From Penium margaritaceum (Eukaryota; Streptophyta; Zygnematophyceae; Desmidiales; Peniaceae), in the NCBI GenBank assembly GCA_023375785.1, contig SZWC01006852.1:103026-134969 (forward strand): DNA of 31,944 nt, in the 5' to 3' direction. The translations under genes were made by a program, and so were the position numbers. Below, piece after piece: positions 9,300 to 20,435 of this stretch (its first letter is position 1; every line of letters starts with the position of its first letter). A model generated the notes under the pieces. It was not told the DNA's origin and did not search any database. It was given only the letters and a program-made list of their open reading frames with translations.

Positions 9300-12200
9300 A
9301 TGCCTCGCAGGAGGTCGTTCCGTGGTGTGTGTGACGACGAGACGTGAGTAACAGAGGAATCTAACTTCTCGACGTCGAGCAGGACAGCCGGAGAATCCCC
9401 TTTCTTGCCTCGGAACCGCAGAAGAGCTTCGCTGCGCCCTCGCACACGCGGAAGACAGGAGCTGAGGGAGCCCAAAGTTATCGTCCTTTCTTCCTCGGAT
9501 GCAGCAGGTTCGGACGGGATCTCAGAAGAAACCAGTCCGCCAGCAGTGACATCGGCCCCTTCCCCCGCAGCCGGCATGGCTTCTGGAGCACCCGCCACAT
9601 CGCCTGACGGTGTTCCGTTGTTCCACCAGCACACCTTCGTCGGCACTCCAGAAGGTACGATCCGTACATTTTTCCGCAAGCAGGGGGATGTGTATGACAT
9701 GAACTAAGACCACGTTGGCAATTTTGTTTCTATGCTCGCATGCAGAGGGATGTGTTTGAAATAACCTATGACCACGCATGCGAATTTTTTATTCAGCAGA
9801 CCTCATAACTTTGCCGAAAGTTGAATGGCTTGCAAAGATGGGCGCATGCGGCATGGCGATTGGACGGAAGCCATGGAGGCAGCCGCACAAAGTAATAGAA
9901 TTTTTTGCAATGAAGTTCCACTCTGAAGATTTTCAGAAGTTGCAGAGGTTCGAGCAAGCGTGCCCCTCCACGTTGTGGCTCGTCCTTCAAACACATGCTG
10001 CGCAGAAGATTGTGCGTGAGAAGGCAAAGGGTGAGGGTGATCGAAAAACTGCTTACACACTTGACTTCGAGGCATTCTTCCAGCGGTCGTGGGTCTTGAA
10101 GAATCCTTACCGCCAAGAGGAAGATAACATCAATGATCTTATGCTTGAGATCCCTGACCCTGACAAGAAGTTCAAGAGGCCGCTGTATAAGTCCTACCGG
10201 TGCAGGAAACTTGAATCAGCAAAGTCCCAGTAGAACCAGCCAGTAAGACAAGTCGCCATCTGAACAGCAGTTTGGCAGTTTCAATCTTAACGTTTAGACA
10301 TAACGATGAGCTCTGTGCGCTCTTTGCAGAAACTTGATGATCTTGACACTGAAGGAAAGTTGCCACCGACGAGGAAGAGAAGACCCAAAACGGCTGATTC
10401 GTCATCATCTGGGCCTGTCGCTGCCGAGCCTGTTCGTAGCAGTGCTGCGAGGCGCGCTCGTAATACTGAGCAACGTGCTGCTGCAGCCGCAGCTGGTGTG
10501 CGCGTCCAGGCTATCGCGACCCGAGAAGTGTCTGGCGGGTCAACCGCACACGGACGTCAAGGGTCTGCTCCTGCTCAGTCTGGTAGAGGTGCTGAAAGTT
10601 CTGCGTCTGCCGCCGCCGCCGCTGCTGCCGCTGTCTCTGCCGCTGCCGTTGCACCTGCTGCTTCCCCTGTTGCTGCCCCTGCTGCCGCACGTGCCGCTGC
10701 CGGTGTTGGTCAGGTCGCCGTACCTGGGCAGTTCCCACAGTCAGGTCCGTTCCCGCTGTCCGGTCAGTTCCCGCAGTTCGGTCAGTTCCCACAGTCCAGT
10801 CAGTTCCCGCAGTCCGGTCAATTCCCGCATTCCGGTCAGTACCCGCAGTCAGGTCCGTTCCCGCAGTCCGGTCAGTTCCCGCAGGGTCAGTTCCCGCAGT
10901 CAACTCAGTTCCCGCAGTCAACTCAGTTCCCGCAGTTAACTCAGTTCCCGCAGTCAACTCAGTTCCTGCAGTCCGGTCAGTTCCCGCAGTCCGGCCCTTT
11001 CCCGCAGTCCGGTCAGTTCCCGCAGTCCGGTCCGTTCCCGCAGTCCGGTCTGTTACCGCAGTCCTGTCCGTTCCCGCAGTCCGGTCCGCTCCCGCAGTCC
11101 GGTCCGCTCGCGCAGTCCGGTCCGCTCCCGCAGTCTGGTCCGTTCCAGCAGTCCTGTCCGTTCCCACAGTCCGGTCCGTTCCCGCAGTCCGGTCCGTTCC
11201 CGCAGTCCGGTCCGTTCCCGCAGTCCGGTCCGTTCCTGCAGTCCGGTCCGTTCCCGCAGTCCGGTCCGTTCGCGCAGTCCGGTCCGTTCCCGCACTCCGG
11301 TCAGTTCCCGCAGTTCGGTCAGTTCCCGCAGTCCGGTCAGGTCCCGCAGTCCGGTCCGTTCCCGCAGTCCGGTCCGTTCCCGCAGTCTGGTCCGTTCCCA
11401 CAATCCGGTCCGTTCCCGCAGTCCGGTCCGTTCCCGCAGTCTGGTCCGTTCCCACAATCCGGTCCGTTCCCGCAGTCCGGTCCGTTCCCGCACTCCGGTC
11501 AGTTCCCGCAGTTCGGTCAGTTCCCGCAGTCCGGTCAGGTCCCGCAGTCCGGTCAGGTCCCGCAGTCCGGTCAGGTCCCGCAGTCCGGTCAGGTCCCGCA
11601 GTCAGGTCAGGTCCCGCAGTCCGGTCCGGTCCCGCAGTCCGGTCAGGTCGCGCAGCCCGGCCAGGCCCGGCAGTCCAATCAAGTCAGTCAGTCCGGTCAG
11701 GTCGCGCAGTCCGGTCAGGCCGCACATTCCAGTGAGCTCCCGCCGGACGGTCAGCTCCCGCAGGCCAGTCAGTTGCCGCAGTCCGTCCGGCTTTCGCAGT
11801 CCGGCCAGCTTTCGCAGTCCGGCCAACTTCCACAGTCCGGCCAGCTTCCGCAATCCGGCCAGCTTCCGCAGTCTGGCCAGGTCCCACAAACTGGCCAGGT
11901 CCCGCAGACCGGCGAGCTCCCGCAGTCTGGTGAGGTTCCGGAGTCCGGTCAGGTCCAACAGTGCAGTGGGCTTGCGCAGGGTCAAGTCGCGCAGACCGGT
12001 CAGTTCTCTGAGCCCTGTCACTTCTAGCAAGTTGGACAGTCCGCGCCAGTCTGTCAGTCCCCGCAAGGAGGTCAGTCCCTGCAGGCAGGTCAATGCCCAC
12101 AGTCCGGTCTATCCCCGCAAGCAGCTCAGTCCACAACCGCAGGTCAGAACACGCAAGCTGGTGAGTCTCTGCACGTCGCTGAAACTCAGCGCCTTCGGTT

Positions 12201-13720
12201 CCCGGAAGGCGTTCAGTTCCCGCCTCCCACTTAGTCGTCTCAAGTCAACCAGGTCACGCAAGCCGTTCAGGCGGAAGTCGGTCAGTCAAAGGAGGTTGCG
12301 TAGTCCACTGAAGGTGCTCAGTCCATGCAAGATAGTCAGCCAACAAAACTGACAAGTCTAACCCTGTGTCTGTAACTCTTGGGACTACTTGTGGAGGAGT
12401 TTCGAACCTGCAGCCGTCTGGAGTACCAACTCCTGCTCGGGTACGTTTTCTCCATTGTCTTAAGGGTAGTTGCATGCCTGCCTTAACATGTTTCCTTGCA
12501 GCTGAACTGGATTTGTGAGTTGTCTTTTGCCGGGCAGCAGCAGCAGGATCCATCTGCTTATGGGCAACAAGCTGGAACTGGTGGTGGTTTTCCTCAACAG
12601 TGTGCGAACGTTGTTCAATCTTCGCAACAGGCAGAACAAACTTTCTTGGATGAGCTTGTCTACTGCACTCAGCCAGATCTTGCCAACCAGCACGAATCGG
12701 TAACGTCTGTATATGTTTGTCTTTCCCTTTCTCCGTTGCTGAATGCGACAGATTAATTCAGTCTGAAACTGCTATTTTTTCTTGCAGGAAGTGTTTGACG
12801 AGTTCACTGCGCACCTTGCAATCTCAAAGGCAAAGGGTGGACAAGGAGCAGCCGACGGAACATTTGTTGGAATGATGGCAGAAGATGGTTACAGACCGAT
12901 TGCTGCACATTTCTGGAGGAGCCCACCGCAAACTCTGCTGGAAATGGAAGACCTTCTTCACATTGCTAGAGACTACCTGAAAGGCTTACACGAAGCGAGC
13001 AACAATTTCTGTAACGGCTTGGAGCGAGTGCTCATCAGGGGCAAGCGTATTGTGGAGACAGGAGGTATGTTGCACAATGATTTTTGCTTCTTTCAGTCTC
13101 CTGCATCTTCCACGGAATGCATGAACTGATTCATTGTTTCTGGATATGCAGAATTCACGCAGCAGACACTTCAAGAGTGGCACTTCCACAGCCAGCAGTG
13201 TCAGGTGTACATCCTGAATGATGATTTGTCGTATATCCAAGTACTAGCAATGTCTTTGGACTGATGTAATATCTGTGTGTTTTCAGAGCTTCGTCAACGC
13301 ATTGGCAAACATAAATCAGACCATGAGGACGGCATTTACTTTAACCGTGGAGCAAGTGTCGTTGGAGCAGGGATCTGCAAGTCTACGTAACCATCCAGCA
13401 GGAGTTCCCGCAGCCAAGGAGAAGGAAGATGAATCACGTACTCAGGGTCTGTACAGTTCAATTTGTACTTTTTGTAGTACATTCTACTTTTCAAAATCTG
13501 ACCATGGTCATGTAAATGTGCAGATCAGGGGTTGAAGGCGACGAAGCTGTCGAAGGTGACTACCTCTGAACGCGTGAAGACTGTGCAAACTCGATCGAGA
13601 TTCTCGCGGAAAACTGTCTCAGAACAAAGTCGGCCCAGACGTACGAGCCGAGTTACCAAGCCATCAACCCGTTGGGATGACTGTGAAACATGTCCTCTTC
13701 CATTTCAGAAGAAAAAATAG
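9300..13720 (+). CDS. Gene A: nine-exon gene, unknown protein with FPQSGx hexapeptide repeat domain
   Basis: Proposed exons are 9300-9343, 9383-9654, 9797-10242, 10330 to about 12294 or later, 12502-12699, 12788-13064, 13152-13204, 13287-13446 and 13524-13720 (TAG). Donors and acceptors are canonical (GTGAGT, GTACGA, GTAAGA, GTAACG, GTATGT, GTGTAC, GTCTGT; mostly TTGCAG-like acceptors). Reading phase agrees at every junction except exon 4 to exon 5, which I could not resolve. The product, about 1,200 residues, has a basic N-terminus, a Ser/Pro-rich segment, a possibly folded part around VEWLAKMGACGMAIGRKPW, about 70 FPQSGP/FPQSGQ-type hexapeptides, a helical Gln-rich region containing FLDELVYCTQPDL and HFWRSPPQTLLEMEDLLHIA, and a basic tail ending FQKKK. 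No family is recognised. Exon 3 contains an in-frame TAG at 10231-10233. Three more TAGs (12025, 12232, 12301) lie at the degenerate end of the repeat. The gene converges on the transposase gene and is probably the accessory gene of the same element. The second intron ends in a CAGCAG tandem acceptor. Confidence 0.65.
10730..12000 (+). repeat. 18-bp minisatellite encoding FPQSGP/FPQSGQ hexapeptides
   Basis: About 70 tandem copies of an 18-base unit of the type TTCCCGCAGTCCGGTCCG lie inside exon 4 of gene A. Because the unit is a multiple of three, it stays open in several frames on both strands. The minus-strand reading frames full of RTAGTD or GLRERT are therefore shadows. Within the block there are higher-order duplications; for example, the stretch from about 11300 to 11400 recurs at about 11490-11560. 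The 3' part degrades to VPQSGQ, LPQSGQ and AQ-rich variants. Confidence 0.9.
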
Positions 13721-14629
13721 GCTACTGCCGTTTAGGATGGCAGGTACTGAAGACGTACTTGTGTATAGTCTGGGAGACGATTTTCTCTAAGATGTGTATC
13801 TGCACAATTCCATTTAGGAAATGTGTATCTGCACGAGAATGTTATCTTTTGCAAAGTGATTGCCGCGTTTAACAAACCTATCACTTGTGTCGAGGCAACA
13901 AAAAAAGTCTCTAGTTGCATTGAAAGACCGGTGTCGAAATAGGAATGATTGAGAAGCTCGTATACTCGTTCCCAGTCTCGAACTACCTCATCATCTGCAG
14001 CGACTAGTCTGAATTGCAATTGCTGATACTTGCATGTATTCATTTATATGTTCACATACACATACATACACATGTACAGACATTTGTGTACAAGTGTCTG
14101 TTCTAGTGTGTGTTGATACGAGATACGGTGTGTAGAATATGTACACGCACATGTTCATGTCTGTATGTATACACATACAGACACACAGACGTGAAGTGTC
14201 TGTATAAACACATACAGACATGTGTGTATCTCGTTCCACCACAAACACACATATTTTTGTATGCGTTTATATGTATGTATATGTATGTATGTGTACTCGT
14301 ATATGCACATGTGTGTGTGCACATATTTATGTACACACAAGTGTACACATGTGCATACGACACACACACTTGGAAGGGTTGCCTGTTTGCACCATCTCTT
14401 GTTCACTCAAACATTCTTCACACACATGTATCAGTTTTTGAGGTTAGCTCAAATGTGCTTTTCCAAAGCAAAAGCATTATCACAGCTTATATGAGTGCGT
14501 CAGTGTAGTCAATGCCAAGATTTAGGTTCAATTGTTCATAGAGTTCTCACAAGTACCTTGGAATTTGAACAAATTTTGAGTAGCACACATCAATGAGAAT
14601 TGAGGCAGATATGAAAAAATGAAAGAGAT
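13721..14629. other. Tail-to-tail spacer between gene A and the transposase gene
   Basis: This holds the 3' ends of two convergent genes and a microsatellite at about 14044-14370. No coding exon is supported. ORFs rich in Cys, Val, His and Tyr here are translations of the ACATAC/TGTATG repeat. Confidence 0.7.
14044..14370. repeat. Compound ACAT/TGTA-rich microsatellite
   Basis: Irregular runs of ACATACACAC, TGTATGTATATG and GTGTGTGCACAT alternate over about 330 bases, with short self-complementary parts such as CACATGTGTGTGCACAT. It separates the two convergent genes. Confidence 0.8.
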
Positions 14630-17600
14630 TCAAAGGTAACTGCTCAGACTAACATCATCTGATGAGTTCTCATTTCCGCCTTTCACATGCACATGCTCAT
14701 TGTTCTTGCGGAAGTTCCAATAGGCGAACACAACTTTGCACATCTCCATCAAGTTCTTGATCGCGTAGGTAAAGCTCTGAGTGGTGAAACGCCGGATGGA
14801 ACGGTTGACTTGTTCATTTGCTAACGTGTTCGTGCCTGCACACATCGTACACAGCAGGTTAGATTGGACAACAGAATAGATGGGAGTAGATGGACAAAGT
14901 ATGAGTATGTTACACATGTGCGTTCTTATGTTGGAGATGAGTTTACATGTCTGGACTGAACGCCGGCGAGCAAGTGTGCTGCGCCGCGTCTCTGTGCCCA
15001 AAGTGAAACCGGTCACAGAGCAACCTGGTTCTAGACAGCATGCCAGGCTCTCTCCCCAAGACGTACGAGTACAGCTTACAAGCATTGTCATAGAATACAA
15101 ATCGTGGTCGGCGGTCAGCAGGAAACCGTGTGAGCAGAGTTGTGAATATGTCATTTGGAGATTCACCATTGAACATAACGTGAAACCCATAGATCACCAA
15201 ATGTGGACAGACCACAGTAAAAATTCCTGTAGTCGCTTTTGTTTGCTTGCTCTTGTCATCATCAGCGGCACACTTGGCATCATCTCCCCGCTGAATGCTT
15301 TGTCCATCTGCTCTCTCCAAGTTGTTGTAGAGTGGCCTTCCACATTGTTGTGGCCAATGTGGGTAGCAAGCTGTTGGCACCACTGTTCCGTCAGGTGGAA
15401 TGATGGTCACCTCTGTCTTCTGCCAAAAAAAAAGGGATGAATGTAGCTTTTGTCTACAAAACATGTTTAGGGTTTCTAAAAAGTACTTTTTGATGTTTCA
15501 AAAAGTACTCACCAACGCTTCCTCATTGACATCGAGCACTTTCTCCAGAATATGGACGAGTGGTGGAGACAGTTTCTCTCTTGCAACCATCCATGTACCA
15601 GGTGTCATGCATGTCTTGTACTGCACCAACACTCCCCTCATGTAGAAATCCAAGGCCTTTGCAATGATGGGCATGACATTCATGTTCTGCCGTCTCGACA
15701 ACGTCATGCTTGCGGGGTCAGTGAGGAGCGTTCTCAAGTCCGAGGTAGCTGCAGCGTCAAGAAGGCACGAGTCTGTGCCCCAAGTTCCCAAGGTGTAGAG
15801 CAACTCCTTCATGTCCTTCTCCACTGTGTAGAACTGCAAAACAGACATTTTTACTTTGAAATGTGCTGAAGGGTTTAGAAAGACAAGTCTAGAGACCAGA
15901 ATTTCAAAATTTGAGACTTACACTGACTCCTTCTGCATCAACTTTCAGCACTTTGGCCTCCTCAACAAGATCATACATTCCACTCGCACCGCACGCGCGG
16001 AGCTTCGTCAGCAAAGAATCCATGTCGGACTGCACGAACAGGTCGCGTTGGCGACTGCGAACAGCAAGACGGGCCAGTAGAACTCGTGCATGACCGTCTG
16101 CGATGAGACGCTTGGCCACGCGCCGCCTCGGAGCCAAGGTTTCTGCCTGTGGTTGAGTGTAGAATCTGTGTTCCGATGTGTCCCCATTTCTGTTGATCAG
16201 AGCTGTGCCATCACACACAAGCTTGGAGGGATACACACCGCATTTTGAGCAACAAGTACCGAGACCCTCCACATCAACCAGCCCCACATAAGCTTGCAAC
16301 GCTGTCGCAAGAGTTGACCGACAGGAGAACTCAAGAGGTTTTGTCACTTTCTCATAGAACTTGACAGCTCCGTAAGTTGCAGAAACGGAAGAGCCATTGC
16401 AAGTGAACGCCAAGACAAAGAGCATGGTAGAGTGGGTCAATGCTGTTGACGCTGTGAAGATGAAGATGCCATCGCTGTTCCCATCGGCAAACAGAGTACA
16501 CTTGCAATGCGCAGTTCGATAATGTTTCACAGGAACCTGCACCACAGGAAGCATCGCGAAGATTAGACGAGATCAATATGTTTTAACCACAGATTGGACT
16601 TCCATACTTACCATCTTTGAACCGTGGTACAAATCATGTAGCTTGATAGTCCTGACAGCCTGCCACAAAAACAGAGTAATGAGAATACGATAAATGCGAA
16701 GTCCAATATGATACAAAAACATGATGAGATATTGACAAGGTAATAATACGATTGGAACCATACCCATGTCCACCGATGTCCACACGGACAGGTCTCCGTT
16801 GCTGGCTTTGGAGCCCGGAGGACGAATCCATCTTCGAATGCCTTCCTTGCCTTTTCAACAACTTCTTCAGCAGGACCGTCTCTTGAAGGGTGTAGGCTTG
16901 CATGAACATTGATCTTCTGAAACGATTTCAACCGCGGCCACTGGCAAAGTGTCCACTTCGCTGTCTCATGTCCTTCTGAGAGACAAGGACCCACAGACGG
17001 GCCACAAGTTGAACAGGTGTCAATCTCCACCGCCACTTCGTCGACACGTTGCATGCGGCGGCGTGAGTCATCGTCGCCGGGTGCAAACCAAGTCTCAGCC
17101 TCTTGATGGTGCTTCTGGAGCATTTCCAGGTGGCGAGTACACTTCCAAGCCCCGCCATCACAGGAGCAACAAAACTGACCAGGGTCTTGACCTTCCAAGA
17201 AACCCCACACAACCACACGTGCACCCCCGCTCTCAGCAGAAGTGTCAAGCAATGAAAACGTGGGATAAATGTTCTGGGAGATGACCATAGATACCAGCGG
17301 AAAAAGCTCATGGTACATTGCAGTAGGGGGTCGAACCAGATATTTCTCTGCCCACTGCGTGTGAACGCACTTGGAATGTTTTCGTGCATAAGCACATGAA
17401 CAGCCAACTCCGCCACCCCATTTCCTCCATGTTGTAACAGGAGGAGAAAACTGGCCAGGGAGGTTTGGAACTGGCAGACATGGCACCCATGCTGCTTTTC
17501 TCTTGTGATCAAAGGCGGGCAAGAGAGCAGCGTACTCTCCAATGTGGACATTTGTTTCCTCGAACTGAGGTTGCTGCAGCTCACTTTTGAAGCGTGAGAG

Positions 17601-18795
17601 AAGACTCTCAGAACCCTCAGCCTCTGGTGGATCATATTTCTTCGCACAGTGTGAAGGTCTCAAATGCCGCCTCTCAAATACATAGTTCGGTGTGGCATTG
17701 AATAGCCGCACTCTCGGGCCTTGACGAACCTGCAGTCATCCACAACTGCTGGTTTAAACCACTGTCTACAATTATAGTACAATGTAGTGTGAATTGACAC
17801 TGCGATAAGAACTCGAGTGATTACATACCGAAGGCTTTGTGTTCAAGTCGGCTCTACGGCGGTAGCATTCAGCTGGCCCATCAGCACGTTGTTCTGCCTC
17901 TCCCCGTGGATCACCATCGCCATCGCATTCTCCATCCGCGTTACCACCGCCGCCACCGCCACCACCACCACCGCCACCAGGCCCACCGCCACCACGCCCA
18001 CCGCCGCCACCACCACCGATACCACCATAGCCCTCTCCACCACCAGCATCATCTCCGCCACCAGCGTCATCACCACCACCAGCATCACCACCGCCACCAG
18101 CATCACCACCGCCATCATTCCCCTCATCCAGTCCCCCATGTTCATCCACAATGTTCTGAAACGCACGGAGAAAACCAGCAGGGGTCGCAGGGACGCGAGC
18201 ATCAGTTGCAGGAACTCCGGGGTGAGGCGGATCTGGTGCATCAGGGCAGCACTTGTATGCACACCCGACAGTGGGTTTACAGTGAGGGCATTTTGACTTT
18301 TCTGGGTTTTTAGCCCATGTGTCAGAAGATTCATCTCGGAAAAACAGGCCTTCAAAGTCTTGGACCTTTAGGCGTAAAACGGCACACCCGAACAACAAAA
18401 ACGTCATGTTTTAAGTCTCTAATTCTAGGGTTTCACAACGTATGTTTAAGTTCATTACAATGTGAAGAGCATGCTACAGTCCAAACATACCTTCTGCAGT
18501 ACCATCTGATGTGTCCAGCCGAGCTTGCAAACCTGCCAACTCCGTCCCTAGTGTGCCGTGCAGTCGAGTGTCTCCCTCCGCATGTCCTGTTAGAGCATAT
18601 CCACATACCACCGCTGCCCACAAGTCTGGCAATCAGATCAGGGTCACGATAACTTCTCTTCTTCCGAGGAGGGGGGGGAGGGAAGCTAGCTCGATCAGTG
18701 TCATACAAACGAACAAGATCCGTTGCAACGGTATTCCTCCCAGATTCTTTGCAGATGTGGCACCTGACGTTTAGACTACCATCATTTCTGCGCAA
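14630..18795 (-). CDS. Gene B: KDZ/HMGXB3-like DNA transposase with SWIM-type zinc fingers
   Basis: Proposed minus-strand exons are 18795-18491 (start uncertain), 18365-17829, 17729-16764, 16659-16612, 16536-15922, 15833-15513, 15419-14957 and 14835-14630 (TGA), giving roughly 1,150 residues. Introns of 75-125 bases have canonical ends; those between exons 2 and 7 are all phase 0. The N-terminal exons carry Cys pairs (CHIC, CPHC...CAYKCC) and a Gly/Asp-rich linker. Exon 3 has two SWIM-like fingers of CxC...CxH type: CSCAYARKHSKCVH and CSCDGGAWKCTRH. The likely DDE catalytic residues are Asp in VCDGTALI (exon 5), Asp in FVFYDNACKLYSYVLGREP (exon 7) and Glu in NEQVNRSIRRF (exon 8). The signature CDRFHFGH...HTCSPAF is typical of the KDZ/HMGXB3-like group. 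No frameshift or internal stop was seen from exon 2 to exon 8, so it may be functional. Exon 1 to 2 is out of phase with the strong GTATGT donor, and translation might instead start at ATG 18407. The exon 7 donor (GTCCAG) is weak. The product is expected to act in the nucleus, cutting and joining the element ends. Confidence 0.8.
17925..18130 (-). repeat. GGN repeat encoding Gly/Asp-rich linker of gene B
   Basis: The plus strand shows (CCACCG/CCACCA)n, read on the minus strand as runs of Gly with DDAGGG units. It separates the N-terminal Cys-rich exon part from the zinc-finger and catalytic regions. Likely a flexible linker that changes length by slippage. Confidence 0.85.
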
Positions 18796-19849
18796 CAGTG
18801 CAATGTCAACAGGCCATCTGACTGCACCGAGTGGCGGAAGGTGATGTCGCGGTCACCGAGCTAGAGGTGGGCGGCTGTTGTAGCTCACACCGACACCATG
18901 ATTAGGCCGCGGATCTCTGCCACGTTGGCAGCATGGTCATACCATCTGACAAATTGTGTGCAATGATGTCAAGACAGCCAAATGAACAAGGGACCCAAGT
19001 CTTGCAACAGCAGAGAGAGTTCAATGAGTCACCATTCCGGAATTGGACATCAACGAACCACGAAAGCAGGTCGACAGGAGGAAACAAGGTGATAGACAGC
19101 ATCTTAACAGTTCATAGAGCTCGTAGTGATCATGTGTTGTACATGATATTCCATCATTGGTTAGTTCCACCGAGTGCAAAACACAGTTCCACCAACTTCC
19201 ATGACCCACAATCTCGCGTGACAATCGTAAAGAAACTCACGGCTGGGTGAAGGATTTGCACAGAAGGAGGCGACAAGGGCACGTTGAGCACCCACGCAAC
19301 GAAGGAGAGGAGGAGGATGACAGGCCCAAATGGCCTAGTACAGGTGTTTGTTGTCGGCGCGGCTTCCGCCATGGTCAATGGGGTGACACATCGCAGGTCT
19401 GTGGATGGGACTTCAAACCACAGCAGTGGACACGGATCGGCTGCACTTTCAGTGGTAGACGGGGCATGTAGCGACCCCACTCAGTTACGGACTAACCATG
19501 ATCTGCAAACAAACTGCGTCTACGCTCACATCAAAGCTGGGACCGAAAGGGGAGGATGAGAGACAGGATGAGGTCCACGGTACATCCTTACTAGCTAATC
19601 GTGAACAAAACGCAAACCCCTCTCCGGTACATGAGGGCAAGCTAAAAAATAAAGACTAGAAACCTGTTCGGCACGTCGACAAATGAGAAAAAGTCTTTTG
19701 CATGGGACAGGAAAATCTGTGGCGTGTGGAGGAGGAAACTACTGTTGTGTACAAAAGTAGCTATTCCATCGACAAGTAGAGAGAACACGTGGACAAAGGA
19801 GAAGAACATTGAGACGGTACAGCTCCTACTCGGTCGATATAATAGAGAA

Positions 19850-20435
19850 GACCTGTTTCATATGAAGTGACAATGTCTGTTCTGATGACGAACACGGGTG
19901 TATAGAACGGGAGGACGGGATTTCCGTCATCAAAGAAGAAAATCCATGTTGCATCTAACGGGACAACTCTTACTCCGTAAATAAAACACGAATAACTTGT
20001 TTCATGTGTGGGTGCCATTCCTGTTCCGTTTACATCCATGGAGAACCCGATCCCTAAAGACTGTGAAAATGCCTATTTCGTCGACAAAGTAGACCTGTTG
20101 CATAAGAGGGAAATGCCTATTTTGACTTTTCAGAAGAGAACACCTATTGCAAAGTACGTTATAATGCCTATTTCATAAGGGTTTAGGGTTTGTTTTGAGG
20201 CAATTTTGACATGACAACTCTTACTACGTCCTCGAAAGGGTGAAAACCGATTTCATATGAAAGGACAATATCTGTTATGTTCAAAGAGAGGAAAAAGTCC
20301 GTTGTATACAACGAGAGGACGGGATTTCCGTTGACAAAGAAGAAAACACATGTTGCATCTGACAGGAGAATGCCTATTCCATGGATCAGTGTCAAAACAA
20401 CGGTTGCATGTGACTCTTCAATGCCTCTATTGACG
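19850..20435 (+). repeat. Degenerate ~24-bp motif array (core CCTRTTKCAT)
   Basis: Words close to CCTRTTKCAT occur near 19852, 19875, 19921, 19945, 19969, 19996, 20020, 20072, 20094, 20116, 20143, 20167, 20247, 20271, 20298, 20325, 20349, 20373, 20401 and 20423, mostly spaced 22-28 bases or twice that. Superimposed is a longer direct duplication: the blocks TTTCATATGAA and GAGGACGGGATTTCCGT at 19855/19911 recur at 20250/20315, about 395-404 bases later. Such subterminal motif arrays are common transposase-binding landscapes; that role is inferred. Confidence 0.55.
20178..20191 (+). repeat. Two exact TTTAGGG-type telomere units
   Basis: AGGGTTTAGGGTTT is two head-to-tail copies of the Arabidopsis-type telomere repeat. 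It is too short to be a telomere. It may be chance, a telo-box, or a remnant of telomeric DNA. Confidence 0.4.

Noticed and set aside
10511..11455. 314-codon minus-strand ORF with RTAGTD repeats
   Set aside because: It is the reverse-strand shadow of the 18-base minisatellite in gene A.
14103..14508. ORFs rich in Cys, Val, Tyr and His between the two genes
   Set aside because: They are translations of the ACATAC/TGTATG microsatellite.
17817..18313. Plus-strand ORFs rich in Thr/Ala/His
   Set aside because: They are the antisense reading of the Gly-rich linker of the transposase gene.
19154..19480. Minus-strand ORF as an upstream exon of the transposase gene
   Set aside because: No Cys cluster or family similarity and no clearly phased splice sites link it to exon 1.
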